A DNA stretch of 64,000 nucleotides from Vespa crabro. Taxonomy: Eukaryota; Arthropoda; Insecta; Hymenoptera; Vespidae. Positions within the stretch are counted from its first letter, which is position 1, and each line of letters opens with the position of its first letter. The translations under genes were made by a program, and so were the position numbers. Shown here piece after piece: positions 52,709 through 64,000 of this stretch. The notes under the pieces are model-generated. The model made no database searches, was not told where the DNA came from, and saw only the letters and a program-made list of their open reading frames with translations. The DNA lies in the NCBI RefSeq assembly GCF_910589235.1, contig NW_025813617.1:1-64000 (forward strand). The letters are read 5' to 3'.

Positions 52709-54753
52709 TTATATTCTTGTTATATTCTTTATTCTGCATCGATAGAATATAAAATCATTGAAATTGAACGAGATTTCAAGTTTTCGTTTTTCGACGATAC
52801 GCGTATATGAGCGAAAAATCGTATATACGATATGAAAGAATGTTAAAAACTTTTATTCCAATATAAAATAGATGTTTGATCTGATGAAATGCAATGTTCT
52901 GAATCGATTGGTAACATTTCTCTAACTGTGGCACAAGTATTATTAAAGATTTCACGATTTTATCTTCGCATATACCGAAATTCGCGTATGTCGATTACGT
53001 TTTTCGACAATTATCATATGAAAACGCGTATTTGAACATAGTAAAAACGTTATATTCTTGTTATATTCTTTATTCTGCATCGATAGAATATAAAATCATT
53101 GAAATTGAACGAGATTTCAAGTTTTCGTTTTTCGACGATACGCGTATATGAGCGAAAAATCGTATATACGATATGAAAGAATGTTAAAAACTTTGATTCC
53201 AATATAAAATAGATGTTTGATCTTATGAAATGCAATGTTCTGAATCGATTGGTAACATTTTTCTAACTGTGGCACAAGTATTATTAAAGATTTCACGATT
53301 TTATCTTCGCATATACCGAAATTCGCGTATGTCGATTACGTTTTCGACAATTATCATATGAAAACGCGTATTTAAACATAGTAAAAACGTTATATTCTTG
53401 TTATATTCTTTATTCTGCATCGATAGAATATAAAATCATTGAAATTGAACGAGATTTCAAGTTTTCGTTTTTCGACGATACGCGTATATGAGCGAAAAAT
53501 CGTATATACGATATGAAAGAATGTTAAAAACTTTGATTCCAATATAAAATAGATGTTTGATCTTATGAAATGCAATGTTCTGAATCGATTGGTAACATTT
53601 CTCTAACTGTGGCACAAGTATTATTAAAGATTTCACGATTTTATCTTCGCATATACCGAAATTCGCGTATGTCGATTACGTTTTTCGACAATTATCATAT
53701 GAAAACGCGTATTTAAACATAGTAAAAACGTTATATTCTTGTTATATTCTTTATTCTGCATCGATAGAATATAAAATCATTGAAATTGAACGAGATTTCA
53801 AGTTTTCGTTTTTCGACGATACGCGTATATGAGCGAAAAATCGTATATACGATATGAAAGAATGTTAAAAACTTTGATTCCAATAGAAAATAGATGTTTG
53901 ATCTTATGAAATGCAATGTTCTGAATCGATTGGTAACATTTTTCTAACTGTGGCACAAGTATTATTAAAGATTTCACGATTTTATCTTCGCATATACCGA
54001 AATTCGCGTATGTCGATTACGTTTTTCGACAATTATCATATGAAAACGCTTATTTAAACATAGTAAAAACGTTATATTCTTGTTATATTCTTTATTCTGC
54101 ATCGATAGAATATAAAATCATTGAAATTGAACGAGATTTCAAGTTTTCGTTTTTCGACGATACGCGTATATGAGCGAAAAATCGTATATACTATATGAAA
54201 GAATGTTAAAAACTTTGATTCCAATATAAAATAGATGTTTGATCTTATGAAATGCAAAGTTCTGAATCGATTGGTAACATTTTTCTAACTGTGGCACAAG
54301 TATTATTAAAGATTTCACGATTTTATCTTCGCATATACCGAAATTCGCGTATGTCGATTACGTTTTTCGACAATTATCATATGAAAACGCGTATTTAAAC
54401 ATAGTAAAAACGTTATATTCTTGTTATATTCTTTATTCTGCATCGATAGAATATAAAATCATTGAAATTGAACGAGATTTCAAGTTTTCGTTTTTCGACG
54501 ATACGCGTATATGAGCGAAAAATCGTATATACTATATGAAAGAATGTTAAAAACTTTGATTCCAATATAAAATAGATGTTTGATCTTATGAAATGCAAAG
54601 TTCTGAATCGATTGGTAACATTTTTCTAACTGTGGCACAAGTATTATTAAAGATTTCACGATTTTATCTTCGCATATACCGAAATTCGCGTATGTCGATT
54701 AGGTTTTTCGACAATTATCATATGAAAACGCGTATTTAAACATAGTAAAAACG
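52709..54753. repeat. Hexamer block C2, units 155-160
   Basis: Unit 155 repeats unit 150. Units 158, 159 and 160 repeat 152, 153 and 154. Where C1 has only unit 151, C2 has units 156 (340-bp) and 157 (T212C), a pair that also occurs at 45549-46229. C2 therefore looks like a recombinant between C1-type and block-B-junction sequence. Confidence 0.88.
53050..53389. repeat. 340-bp unit with T5 to T4 deletion (unit 156)
   Basis: The T run at c292-296 has four T here (53341-53344). The neighbours are A326G before and T212C after, as for the deletion at 45840. The two lie 22 units apart. Confidence 0.93.
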
Positions 54754-55094
54754 TTATATTCTTGTTATATTCTTTATTCTGCATCGATAGAATATAAAAT
54801 CATTGAAATTGAACGAGATTTCAAGTTTTCGTTTTTCGACGATACGCGTATATGAGCGAAAAATCGTATATACGATATGAAAGAATGTTAAAAACTTTGA
54901 TTCCAATATAAAATAGATGTTTGATCTTATGAAATGCAATGTTCTGAATCGATTGGTAACATTTTTCTAACTGTGGCACAAGTATTATTAAAGATTTCAC
55001 GATTTTATCTTCGCATATACCGAAATTCGCGTATGTCGATTACGTTTTTCGGCAATTATCATATGAAAACGCGTATTTAAACATAGTAAAAACC
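54754..55094. repeat. Unit 161 with A299G and G341C
   Basis: A299G turns TTCGACAATT into TTCGGCAATT. It recurs in units 164 and 168, linking this unit to the trimer that follows. G341C is the variant also seen at the end of units 64, 73 and 80. Confidence 0.85.
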
Positions 55095-56117
55095 TTATAT
55101 TCTTGTTATATTCTTTATTCTGCATCGATAGAATATAAAATCATTGAAATTGAACGAGATTTCAAGTTTTCGTTTTTCGACGATACGCGTATATGAGCGA
55201 AAAATCGTATATACGATATGAAAGAATGTTAAAAACTTTGATTCCAATATAAAATAGATGTTTGATCTTATGAAATGCAATGTTCTGAATCGATTGGTAA
55301 CATTTCTCTAACTGTGGCACAAGTATTATTAAAGATTTCACGATTTTATCTTCGCATATACCGAAATTCGCGTATGTCGATAACGTTTTTCGACAATTAT
55401 CATATGAAAACGCGTATTTGAACATAGTAAAAACGTTATATTCTTGTTATATTCTTTATTCTGCATCGATAGAATATAAAATCATTGAAATTGAACGAGA
55501 TTTCAAGTTTTCGTTTTTCGACGATACGCGTATATGAGCGAAAAATCGTATATACGATATGAAAGAATGTTAAAAACTTTGATTCCAATATAAAATAGAT
55601 GTTTGATCTTATGAAATGCAATGTTCTGAATCGATTGGTAACATTTTTCTAACTGTGGCACAAGTATTATTAAAGATTTCACGATTTTATCTTCGCATAT
55701 ACCGAAATTCGCGTATGTCGATTACGTTTTTCGACAATTATCATATGAAAACGCGTATTTAAACATAGTAAAAACGTTATATTCTTGTTATATTCTTTAT
55801 TCTGCATCGATAGAATATAAAATCATTGAAATTGAACGAGATTTCAAGTTTTCGTTTTTCGACGATACGCGTATATGAGCGAAAAATCGTATATACGATA
55901 TGAAAGAATGTTAAAAACTTTGATTCCAATATAAAATAGATGTTTGATCTTATGAAATGCAATGTTCTGAATCGATTGGTAACATTTTTCTAACTGTGGC
56001 ACAAGTATTATTAAAGATTTCACGATTTTATCTTCGCATATACCGAAATTCGCGTATGTCGATTACGTTTTTCGGCAATTATCATATGAAAACGCGTATT
56101 TAAACATAGTAAAAACG
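55095..56117. repeat. Trimer HOR E copy 1, units 162-164
   Basis: Unit 162 has T212C, T288A and A326G, unit 163 is consensus, and unit 164 has A299G. T288A opens one minus-strand frame to 87 codons, which is a by-product of the repeat and not evidence of a gene. The set repeats 1023 bp later. Confidence 0.88.
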
Positions 56118-57140
56118 TTATATTCTTGTTATATTCTTTATTCTGCATCGATAGAATATAAAATCATTGAAATTGAACGAGATTTCAAGTTTTCGTTTTT
56201 CGACGATACGCGTATATGAGCGAAAAATCGTATATACGATATGAAAGAATGTTAAAAACTTTGATTCCAATATAAAATAGATGTTTGATCTTATGAAATG
56301 CAATGTTCTGAATCGATTGGTAACATTTCTCTAACTGTGGCACAAGTATTATTAAAGATTTCACGATTTTATCTTCGCATATACCGAAATTCGCGTATGT
56401 CGATAACGTTTTTCGACAATTATCATATGAAAACGCGTATTTGAACATAGTAAAAACGTTATATTCTTGTTATATTCTTTATTCTGCATCGATAGAATAT
56501 AAAATCATTGAAATTGAACGAGATTTCAAGTTTTCGTTTTTCGACGATACGCGTATATGAGCGAAAAATCGTATATACGATATGAAAGAATGTTAAAAAC
56601 TTTGATTCCAATATAAAATAGATGTTTGATCTTATGAAATGCAATGTTCTGAATCGATTGGTAACATTTTTCTAACTGTGGCACAAGTATTATTAAAGAT
56701 TTCACGATTTTATCTTCGCATATACCGAAATTCGCGTATGTCGATTACGTTTTTCGACAATTATCATATGAAAACGCGTATTTAAACATAGTAAAAACGT
56801 TATATTCTTGTTATATTCTTTATTCTGCATCGATAGAATATAAAATCATTGAAATTGAACGAGATTTCAAGTTTTCGTTTTTCGACGATACGCGTATATG
56901 AGCGAAAAATCGTATATACGATATGAAAGAATGTTAAAAACTTTGATTCCAATATAAAATAGATGTTTGATCTTATGAAATGCAAAGTTCTGAATCGATT
57001 GGTAACATTTTTCTAACTGTGGCACAAGTATTATTAAAGATTTCACGATTTTATCTTCGCATATACCGAAATTCGCGTATGTCGATTACGTTTTTCGACA
57101 ATTATCATATGAAAACGCGTATTTAAACATAGTAAAAACG
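56118..57140. repeat. Trimer HOR E copy 2, units 165-167
   Basis: Unit 165 repeats the three markers of unit 162 and unit 166 is consensus. Unit 167 has T187A instead of A299G. A299G appears one unit later, in unit 168, so the second copy has gained a unit or was joined to another lineage. Confidence 0.86.
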
Positions 57141-59186
57141 TTATATTCTTGTTATATTCTTTATTCTGCATCGATAGAATATAAAATCATTGAAATTGAA
57201 CGAGATTTCAAGTTTTCGTTTTTCGACGATACGCGTATATGAGCGAAAAATCGTATATACGATATGAAAGAATGTTAAAAACTTTGATTCCAATATAAAA
57301 GAGATGTTTGATCTTATGAAATGCAATGTTCTGAATCGATTGGTAACATTTTTCTAACTGTGGCACAAGTATTATTAAAGATTTCACGATTTTATCTTCG
57401 CATATACCGAAATTCGCGTATGTCGATTACGTTTTTCGGCAATTATCATATGAAAACGCGTATTTAAACATAGTAAAAACGTTATATTCTTGTTATATTC
57501 TTTATTCTGCATCGATAGAATATAAAATCATTGAAATTGAACGAGATTTCAAGTTTTCGTTTTTCGACGATACGCGTATATGAGCGAAAAATCGTATATA
57601 CGATATGAAAGAATGTTAAAAACTTTGATTCCAATATAAAATAGATGTTTGATCTTATGAAATGCAATGTTCTGAATCGATTGGTAACATTTTTCTAACT
57701 GTGGCACAAGTATTATTAAAGATTTCACGATTTTATCTTCGCATATACCGAAATTCGCGTATGTCGATTACGTTTTTCTACATTTATCATATGAAAACGC
57801 GTATTTAAACATAGTAAAAACTTTATATTCTTGTTATATTCTTTATTCTGCATCGATAGAATATAAAATAATTGAAATTGAACGAGATTTCAAGTTTTCG
57901 TTTTTCGACGATACGCGTATATGAGCGAAAAATCGTATATACGATATGAAAGAATGTTAAAAACTTTGATTCCAATATAAAATAGATGTTTGATCTTATG
58001 AAATGCAATGTTCTGAATCGATTGGTAACATTTTTCTAACTGTGGCACAAGTATTATTAAAGATTTCACGATTTTATCTTCGCATATACCGAAATTCGCG
58101 TATGTCGATTACGTTTTTCGACAATTATCATATGAAAACGCGTATTTAAACATAGTAAAAACGTTATATTCTTGTTATATTCTTTATTCTGCATCGATAG
58201 AATATAAAATCATTGAAATTGAACGAGATTTCAAGTTTTCGTTTTTCGACGATACGAGTATATGAGCGAAAAATCGTATATACGATATGAAAGAATGTTA
58301 AAAACTTTGATTCCAATATAAAATAGATGTTTGATCTTATGAAATGCAATGTTCTGAATCGATTGGTAACATTTTTCTAACTGTGGCACAAGTATTATTA
58401 AAGATTTCACGATTTTATCTTCGCATATACCGATATTCGCGTATGTCGATTACGTTTTTCGACAATTATCATATGAAAACGCGTATTTAAACATAGTAAA
58501 AACGTTATATTCTTGTTATATTCTTTATTCTGCATCGATAGAATATAAAATCATAGAAATTGAACGAGATTTCAAGTTTTCGTTTTTCGACGATACGCGT
58601 ATATGAGCGAAAAATCGTATATACGATATGAAGGAATGTTAAAAACTTTGATTCCAATATAAAATAGATGTTTGATCTTATGAAATGCAATGTTCTGAAT
58701 CGATTGGTAACATTTTTCTAACTGTGGCACAAGTATTATTAAAGATTTCACGATTTTATCTTCGCATATACCGAAATTCGCGTATGTCGATTACGTTTTT
58801 CGACAATTATCATATGAAAACGCGTATTTAAACATAGTAAAAACGTTATATTCTTGTTATATTCTTTATTCTGCATCGATAGAATATAAAATCATTGAAA
58901 TTGAACGAGATTTCAAGTTTTCGTTTTTCGACGATACACGTATATGAGCGAAAAATCGTATATACGATATGAAAGAATGTTAACAACTTTGATTCCAATA
59001 TAAAATAGATGTTTGATCTTATGAAATGCAATGTTCTGAATCGATTGGTAACATTTTTCTAACTGTGGCACAAGTATTATTAAAGATTTCACGATTTTAT
59101 CTTCGCATATACCGAAATTCGCGTATGTCGATTACGTTTTTCGACAATTATCATATGAAAACGCGTATTTAAACATAGTAAAAACG
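57141..59186. repeat. Variable units 168-173
   Basis: Unit 168 has T161G and A299G. Unit 169 has G298T+A302T+G341T and unit 170 has C48A, the haplotype also found near 36.3-37.4 kb. Unit 171 has C94A and A271T. Unit 172 has T51A and A129G. Unit 173 has G93A and A139C. Most of the last three sets are private. Confidence 0.82.
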
Positions 59187-62100
59187 TTATATTCTTGTTA
59201 TATTCTTTATTCTGCATCGATAGAATATAAAATCATTGAAATTGAACGAGATTTCAAGTTTTCGTTTTTCGACGATACGCGTATATGAGCGAAAAATCGT
59301 ATATACGATATGAAAGAATGTTAAAAACTTTGATTCCAATATAAAATAGATGTTTGATCTTATGAAATGCAATGTTCTGAATCGATTGGTAACATTTTTC
59401 TAACTGTGGCACAAGTATTATTAAAGATTTCACGATTTTATCTTCGCATATACCGAAATTCGCGTATGTCGATTACGTTTTTCGACAATTATCATATGAA
59501 AACGCGTATTTAAACATAGTAAAAACGTTATATTCTTGTTATATTCTTTATTCTGCATCGATAGAATATAAAATCATTGAAATTGAACGAGATTTCAAGT
59601 TTTCGTTTTTCGACGATACGCGTATATGAGCGAAAAATCGTATATACGATATGAAAGAATGTTAAAAACTTTGATTCCAATATAAAATAGATGTTTGATC
59701 TTATGAAATGCAATGTTCTGAATCGATTGGTAACATTTTTCTAACTGTGGCACAAGTATTATTAAAGATTTCACGATTTTATCTTCGCATATACCGAAAT
59801 TCGCGTATGTCGATTACGTTTTTCGACAATTATCATATGAAAACGCGTATTTAAACATAGTAAAAACGTTATATTCTTGTTATATTCTTTATTCTGCATC
59901 GATAGAATATAAAATCATTGAAATTGAACGAGATTTCAAGTTTTCGTTTTTCGACGATACGCGTATATGAGCGAAAAATCGTATATACGATATGAAAGAA
60001 TGTTAAAAACTTTGATTCCAATATAAAATAGATGTTTGATCTTATGAAATGCAATGTTCTGAATCGATTGGTAACATTTTTCTAACTGTTGCACAAGTAT
60101 TATTAAAGATTTCACGATTTTATCTTCGCATATACCGAAATTCGCGTATGTCGATTACGTTTTTCGACAATTATCATATGAAAACGCGTATTTAAACATA
60201 GTAAAAACGTTATATTCTTGTTATATTCTTTATTCTGCATCGATAGAATATAAAATCATTGAAATTGAACGAGATTTCAAGTTTTCGTTTTTCGACGATA
60301 CGCGTATATGAGCGAAAAATCGTATATACGATATGAAAGAATGTTAAAAACTTTGATTCCAATATAAAATAGATGTTTGATCTTATGAAATGCAATGTTC
60401 TGAATCGATTGGTAACATTTTTCTAACTGTGGCACAAGTATTATTAAAGATTTCACGATTTTATCTTCGCATATACCGAAATTCGCGTATGTCGATTACG
60501 TTTTTCGACAATTATCATATGAAAACGCGTATTTAAATATAGTAAAAACGTTATATTCTTGTTATATTCTTTATTCTGCATCGATAGAATATAAAATCAT
60601 TGAAATTGAACGAGATTTCAAGTTTTCGTTTTTCGACGATACGCGTATATGAGCGAAAAATCGTATATACGATATGAAAGAATGTTAAAAACTTTGATTC
60701 CAATATAAAATAGATGTTTGATCTTATGAAATGCAATGTTCTGAATCGATTGGTAACATTTTTCTAACTGTGGCACAAGTATTATTAAAGATTTCACGAT
60801 TTTATCTTCGCATATACCGAAATTCGCGTATGTCGATTACGTTTTTCGACAATTATCATATGAAAACGCGTATTTAAACATAGTAAAAACGTTATAATCT
60901 TGTTATATTCTTTATTCTGCATCGATAGAATATAAAATCATTGAAATTGAACGAGATTTCAAGTTTTCGTGTTTCGACGATACGCGTATATGAGCGAAAA
61001 ATCGTATATACGATATGAAAGAATGTTAAAAACTTTGATTCCAATATAAAATAGATGTTTGATCTTATGAAATGCAATGTTCTGAATCGATTGGTAACAT
61101 TTTTCTAACGGTGGCACAAGTATTATTAAAGATTTCACGATTTTATCTTCGCATATACCGAAATTCGCGTATGTCGATTACGTTTTTCGACAATTATCAT
61201 ATGAAAACGCGTATTTAAACATAGTAAAAACGTTATATTCTTGTTATATTCTTTATTCTGCATTGTTAGAATATAAAATCATTGAAATTGAACGAGATTT
61301 CAAGTTTTCGTTTTTCGACGATACGCGTATATGAGCGAAAAATCGTATATACGATATGAAAGAATGTTAAAAACTTTGATTCCAATATAAAATAGATGTT
61401 TGATCTTATGAAATGCAATGTTCTGAATCGATTGGTAACATTTTTCTAACTGTGGCACAAGTATTATTAAAGATTTCACGATTTTATCTTCGCATATACC
61501 GAAATTCGCGTATGTCGATTACGCTTTTCGACAATTATCATATGAAAACGCGTATTTAAACATAGTAAAAACGTTATATTCTTGTTATATTCTTTATTCT
61601 GCATCGATAGAATATAAAATCATTGAAATTGAACGAGATTTCAAGTTTTCGTTTTTCGACGATACGCGTATATGAGCGAAAAATCGTATATACGATATGA
61701 AAGAATGTTAAAAACTTTGATTCCAATATAAAATAGATGTTTGATCTTATGAAATGCAATGTTCTGAATCGATTGGTAACATTTTTCTAACTGTGGCACA
61801 AGAATTATTAAAGATTTCACGATTTTATCTTCGCATATACCGAAATTCGCGTATGTCGATTACGTTTTTCGACAATTATCATATGAAAACGCGTATTTAA
61901 ACATAGTAAAAACGTTATATTCTTGTTATATTCTTTATTCTGCATCGATAGAATATAAAATCATTGAAATTGAACGAGATTTCAAGTTTTCGTTTTTCGA
62001 CGATACGCGTATATGAGCGAAAAATCGTATATACGATATGAAAGAATGTTAAAAACTTTGATTCCAATATAAAATAGATGTTTGATCTTATGAAATGCAA

Positions 62101-63960
62101 TGTTCTGAATCGATTGGTAACATTTTTCTAACTGTGGCACAAGTATTATTAAAGATTTCACGATTTTATCTTCGCATATACCGAAATTCGCGTATGTCGA
62201 TTACGTTTTTCGACAATTATCATATGAAAACGCGTATTTAAACATAGTAAAAACGTTATATTCTTGTTATATTCTTTATTCTGCATCGATAGAATATAAA
62301 ATCATTGAAATTGAACGAGATTTCAAGTTTTCGTTTTTCGACGATACGCGTATATGAGCGAAAAATCGTATATACGATATGAAAGAATGTTAAAAACTTT
62401 GATTCCAATATAAAATAGATGTTTGATCTTATGAAATGCAATGTTCTGAATCGATTGGTAACATTTTTCTAACTGTGGCACAAGTATTATTAAAGATTTC
62501 ACGATTTTATCTTCGCATATACCGAAATTCGCGTATGTCGATTACGTTTTTCGACAATTATCATATGAAAACGCGTATTTAAACATAGTAAAAACGTTAT
62601 ATTCTTGTTATATTCTTTATTCTGCATCGTTAGAATATAAAATCATTGAAATTGAACGAGATTTCAAGTTTTCGTTTTTCGACGATACGCGTATATGAGC
62701 GAAAAATCGTATATACGATATGAAAGAATGTTAAAAACTTTGATTCCAATATAAAATAGATGTTTGATCTTATGAAATGCAATGTTCTGAATCGATTGGT
62801 AACATTTTTCTAACTGTGGCACAAGTATTATTAAAGATTTCACGATTTTATCTTCGCATATACCGAAATTCGCGTATGTCGATTACGTTTTTCGACAATT
62901 GTCATATGAAAACGCGTATTTAAACATAGTAAAAACGTTATATTCTTGTTATATTCTTTATTCTGCATCGATAGAATATAAAATCATTGAAATTGAACGA
63001 GATTTCAAGTTTTCGCTTTTCGACGATACGCGTATATGAGCGAAAAATCGTATATACGATATGAAAGAATGTTAAAAACTTTGATTCCAATATAAAATAG
63101 ATGTTTGATCTTATGAAATGCAATGTTCTGAATCGATTGGTAACATTTTTCTAACTGTGGCACAAGTATTATTAAAGATTTCACGATTTTATCTTCGCAT
63201 ATACCGAAATTCGCGTATGTCGATTACGTTTTTCGACAATTATCATATGAAAACGCGTATTTAAACATAGTAAAAACGTTATATTCTTGTTATATTCTTT
63301 ATTCTGCATCGATAGAATATAAAATTATTGAAATTGAACGAGATTTCAAGTTTTCGTTTTTCGACGATACGCGTATATGAGCGAAAAATCGTATATACGA
63401 TATGAAAGAATGTTAAAAACTTTGATTCCAATATAAAATAGATGTTTGATCTTATGAAATGCAATGTTCTGAATCGATTGGTAACATTTTTCTAACTGTG
63501 GCACAAGTATTATTAAAGATTTCACGATTTTATCTTCGCATATACCGAAATTCGCGTATGTCGATTACGTTTTTCGACAATTATCATATGAAAACGCGTA
63601 TTTAAACATAGTAAAAACGTTATATTCTTGTTATATTCTTTATTCTGCATCGATAGAATATAAAATCATTGAAATTGAACGAGATTTCAAGTTTTCGTTT
63701 TTCGACGATACGCGTATATGAGCGAAAAATCGTATATACGATATGAAAGAATGTGAAAAACTTTGATTCCAATATAAAATAGATGTTTGATCTTATGAAA
63801 TGCAATGTTCTGAATCGATTGGTAACATTTCTCTAACTGTGGCACAAGTATTATTAAAGATTTCACGATTTTATCTTCGCAAATACCGAAATTCGCGTAT
63901 GTCGATTACGTTTTTCGACAATTATCATATGAAAACGTGTATTTAGACATAGTAAAAACG
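59187..63960. repeat. Near-consensus tail, units 174-187
   Basis: Units 174, 175, 178, 182 and 183 match consensus by eye. Others have private or rare changes: G222T (176), C329T (177), T6A+T80G+T219G (179), C32T+A34T+T292C (180), T230A (181), A34T+A305G (184), T79C (185) and C48T (186). Unit 187 (63620) has five: T136G, T212C, T263A, C319T and A327G. I detect no regular higher-order period. Confidence 0.84.
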
Positions 63961-64000
63961 TTATATTCTTGTTATATTCTTTATTCTGCATCGATAGAAT
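63961..64000. repeat. Partial satellite unit cut by window end
   Basis: The last 40 bases equal c1-c40 of the consensus. The array continues to the right beyond the window. Confidence 0.95.

Larger units (their letters stand above)
1..64000. repeat. 341-bp satellite DNA array, about 187.7 head-to-tail units
   Basis: The same 341-bp sequence recurs from end to end with constant orientation. Recognisable landmarks (CATATG, ATCGTATATACGAT, ACGCGTAT) return every 341 bases, and the phase shifts only at four single-base homopolymer indels. The consensus is 28.7% GC with 22 CpG dinucleotides. Units typically carry 0-4 differences from consensus, so identity is roughly 99%. Arrays of this kind are known as centromeric or pericentromeric heterochromatin in eukaryotes; assigning that role here is inference, because no flanking sequence or CENP-A data are visible. 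There is no transposon, tRNA, rRNA, CRISPR or conventional gene in the window. A B-chromosome or sex-chromosome satellite is an alternative. Confidence 0.98.

Noticed and set aside
55162..55425. 87-codon minus-strand open frame (also at 56185)
   Set aside because: It is a by-product of the T288A variant removing a stop in a trimer copy. It overlaps the other open frame of the same repeat and has no coding features.
1..64000. CRISPR array or bacterial repeat
   Set aside because: There are no short repeats alternating with unique spacers. The entire 341 bp repeats with near identity and there are no cas genes.
1..64000. Assembly artefact (a falsely repeated contig)
   Set aside because: Units carry distinct, ordered private variants and non-uniform block periods, which a simple artefactual duplication would not create. 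Copy number still needs long-read confirmation.

Overview
The whole 64 kb window is one satellite DNA array. A 341-bp unit is repeated head to tail about 187.7 times: 193 bp of a first unit (1-193), 187 complete units (194-63960) and 40 bp of a last one (63961-64000). All units lie in the same orientation, and I see no inversion, mobile-element insertion or unrelated spacer. No gene is supported. The only open frames are those the repeat itself leaves open; the commonest (61 codons, minus strand) starts at TTG rather than ATG and is closed by private stop codons in several units. Unit numbering below: unit 1 starts at 194. Consensus numbering: c1 is the first base of a unit, and the reference unit is 3264-3604 (c1 = 3264).

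The organism cannot be named from this sequence. A homogeneous array of this size with nested higher-order repeats (HORs) points to a eukaryotic nuclear chromosome, probably centromeric or pericentromeric (or B- or sex-chromosome) heterochromatin. The consensus is 28.7% GC (98 of 341) but carries 22 CpG against about 7.0 expected (46 C, 52 G), a ratio near 3.1. This argues against long-term germline CpG methylation. An insect or other invertebrate fits, but that is inference. The length, 2 x 170.5 bp, fits a dinucleosome.

Most units differ from consensus at 0-4 bases, and shared variants reveal block duplications. From left to right: two related variant blocks of 8 and 5 units (535-5309); a near-consensus stretch (5310-8719); a 3-unit HOR built on a four-substitution family (8720-13493); a 4-unit HOR (13494-16221); a precursor region (16222-18949); a nearly perfect 9-unit, 3069-bp tandem duplication (18950-25087); a 7-unit, 2387-bp periodicity (25088 to about 33.3 kb); a run of consensus units (33613-34976); dimer-like alternation (34977-39409); four adjacent copies of one two-base variant (39410-40773); an 11-unit block repeated as a 13-unit block (41798-45548 and 46230-50662); a 5-unit block repeated as a 6-unit block (51004-54753); a 3-unit HOR (55095-57140); and a near-consensus tail. 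Four units differ in length, each by one base in a homopolymer (342, 342, 340, 340 bp), so the net length is unchanged.

The most notable local feature is at 19816-19841. One unit has turned the imperfect 26-bp dyad present in every unit into a perfect palindrome, through clustered changes at exactly the mismatched bases. This is the signature of hairpin-templated (quasipalindrome) mutation.
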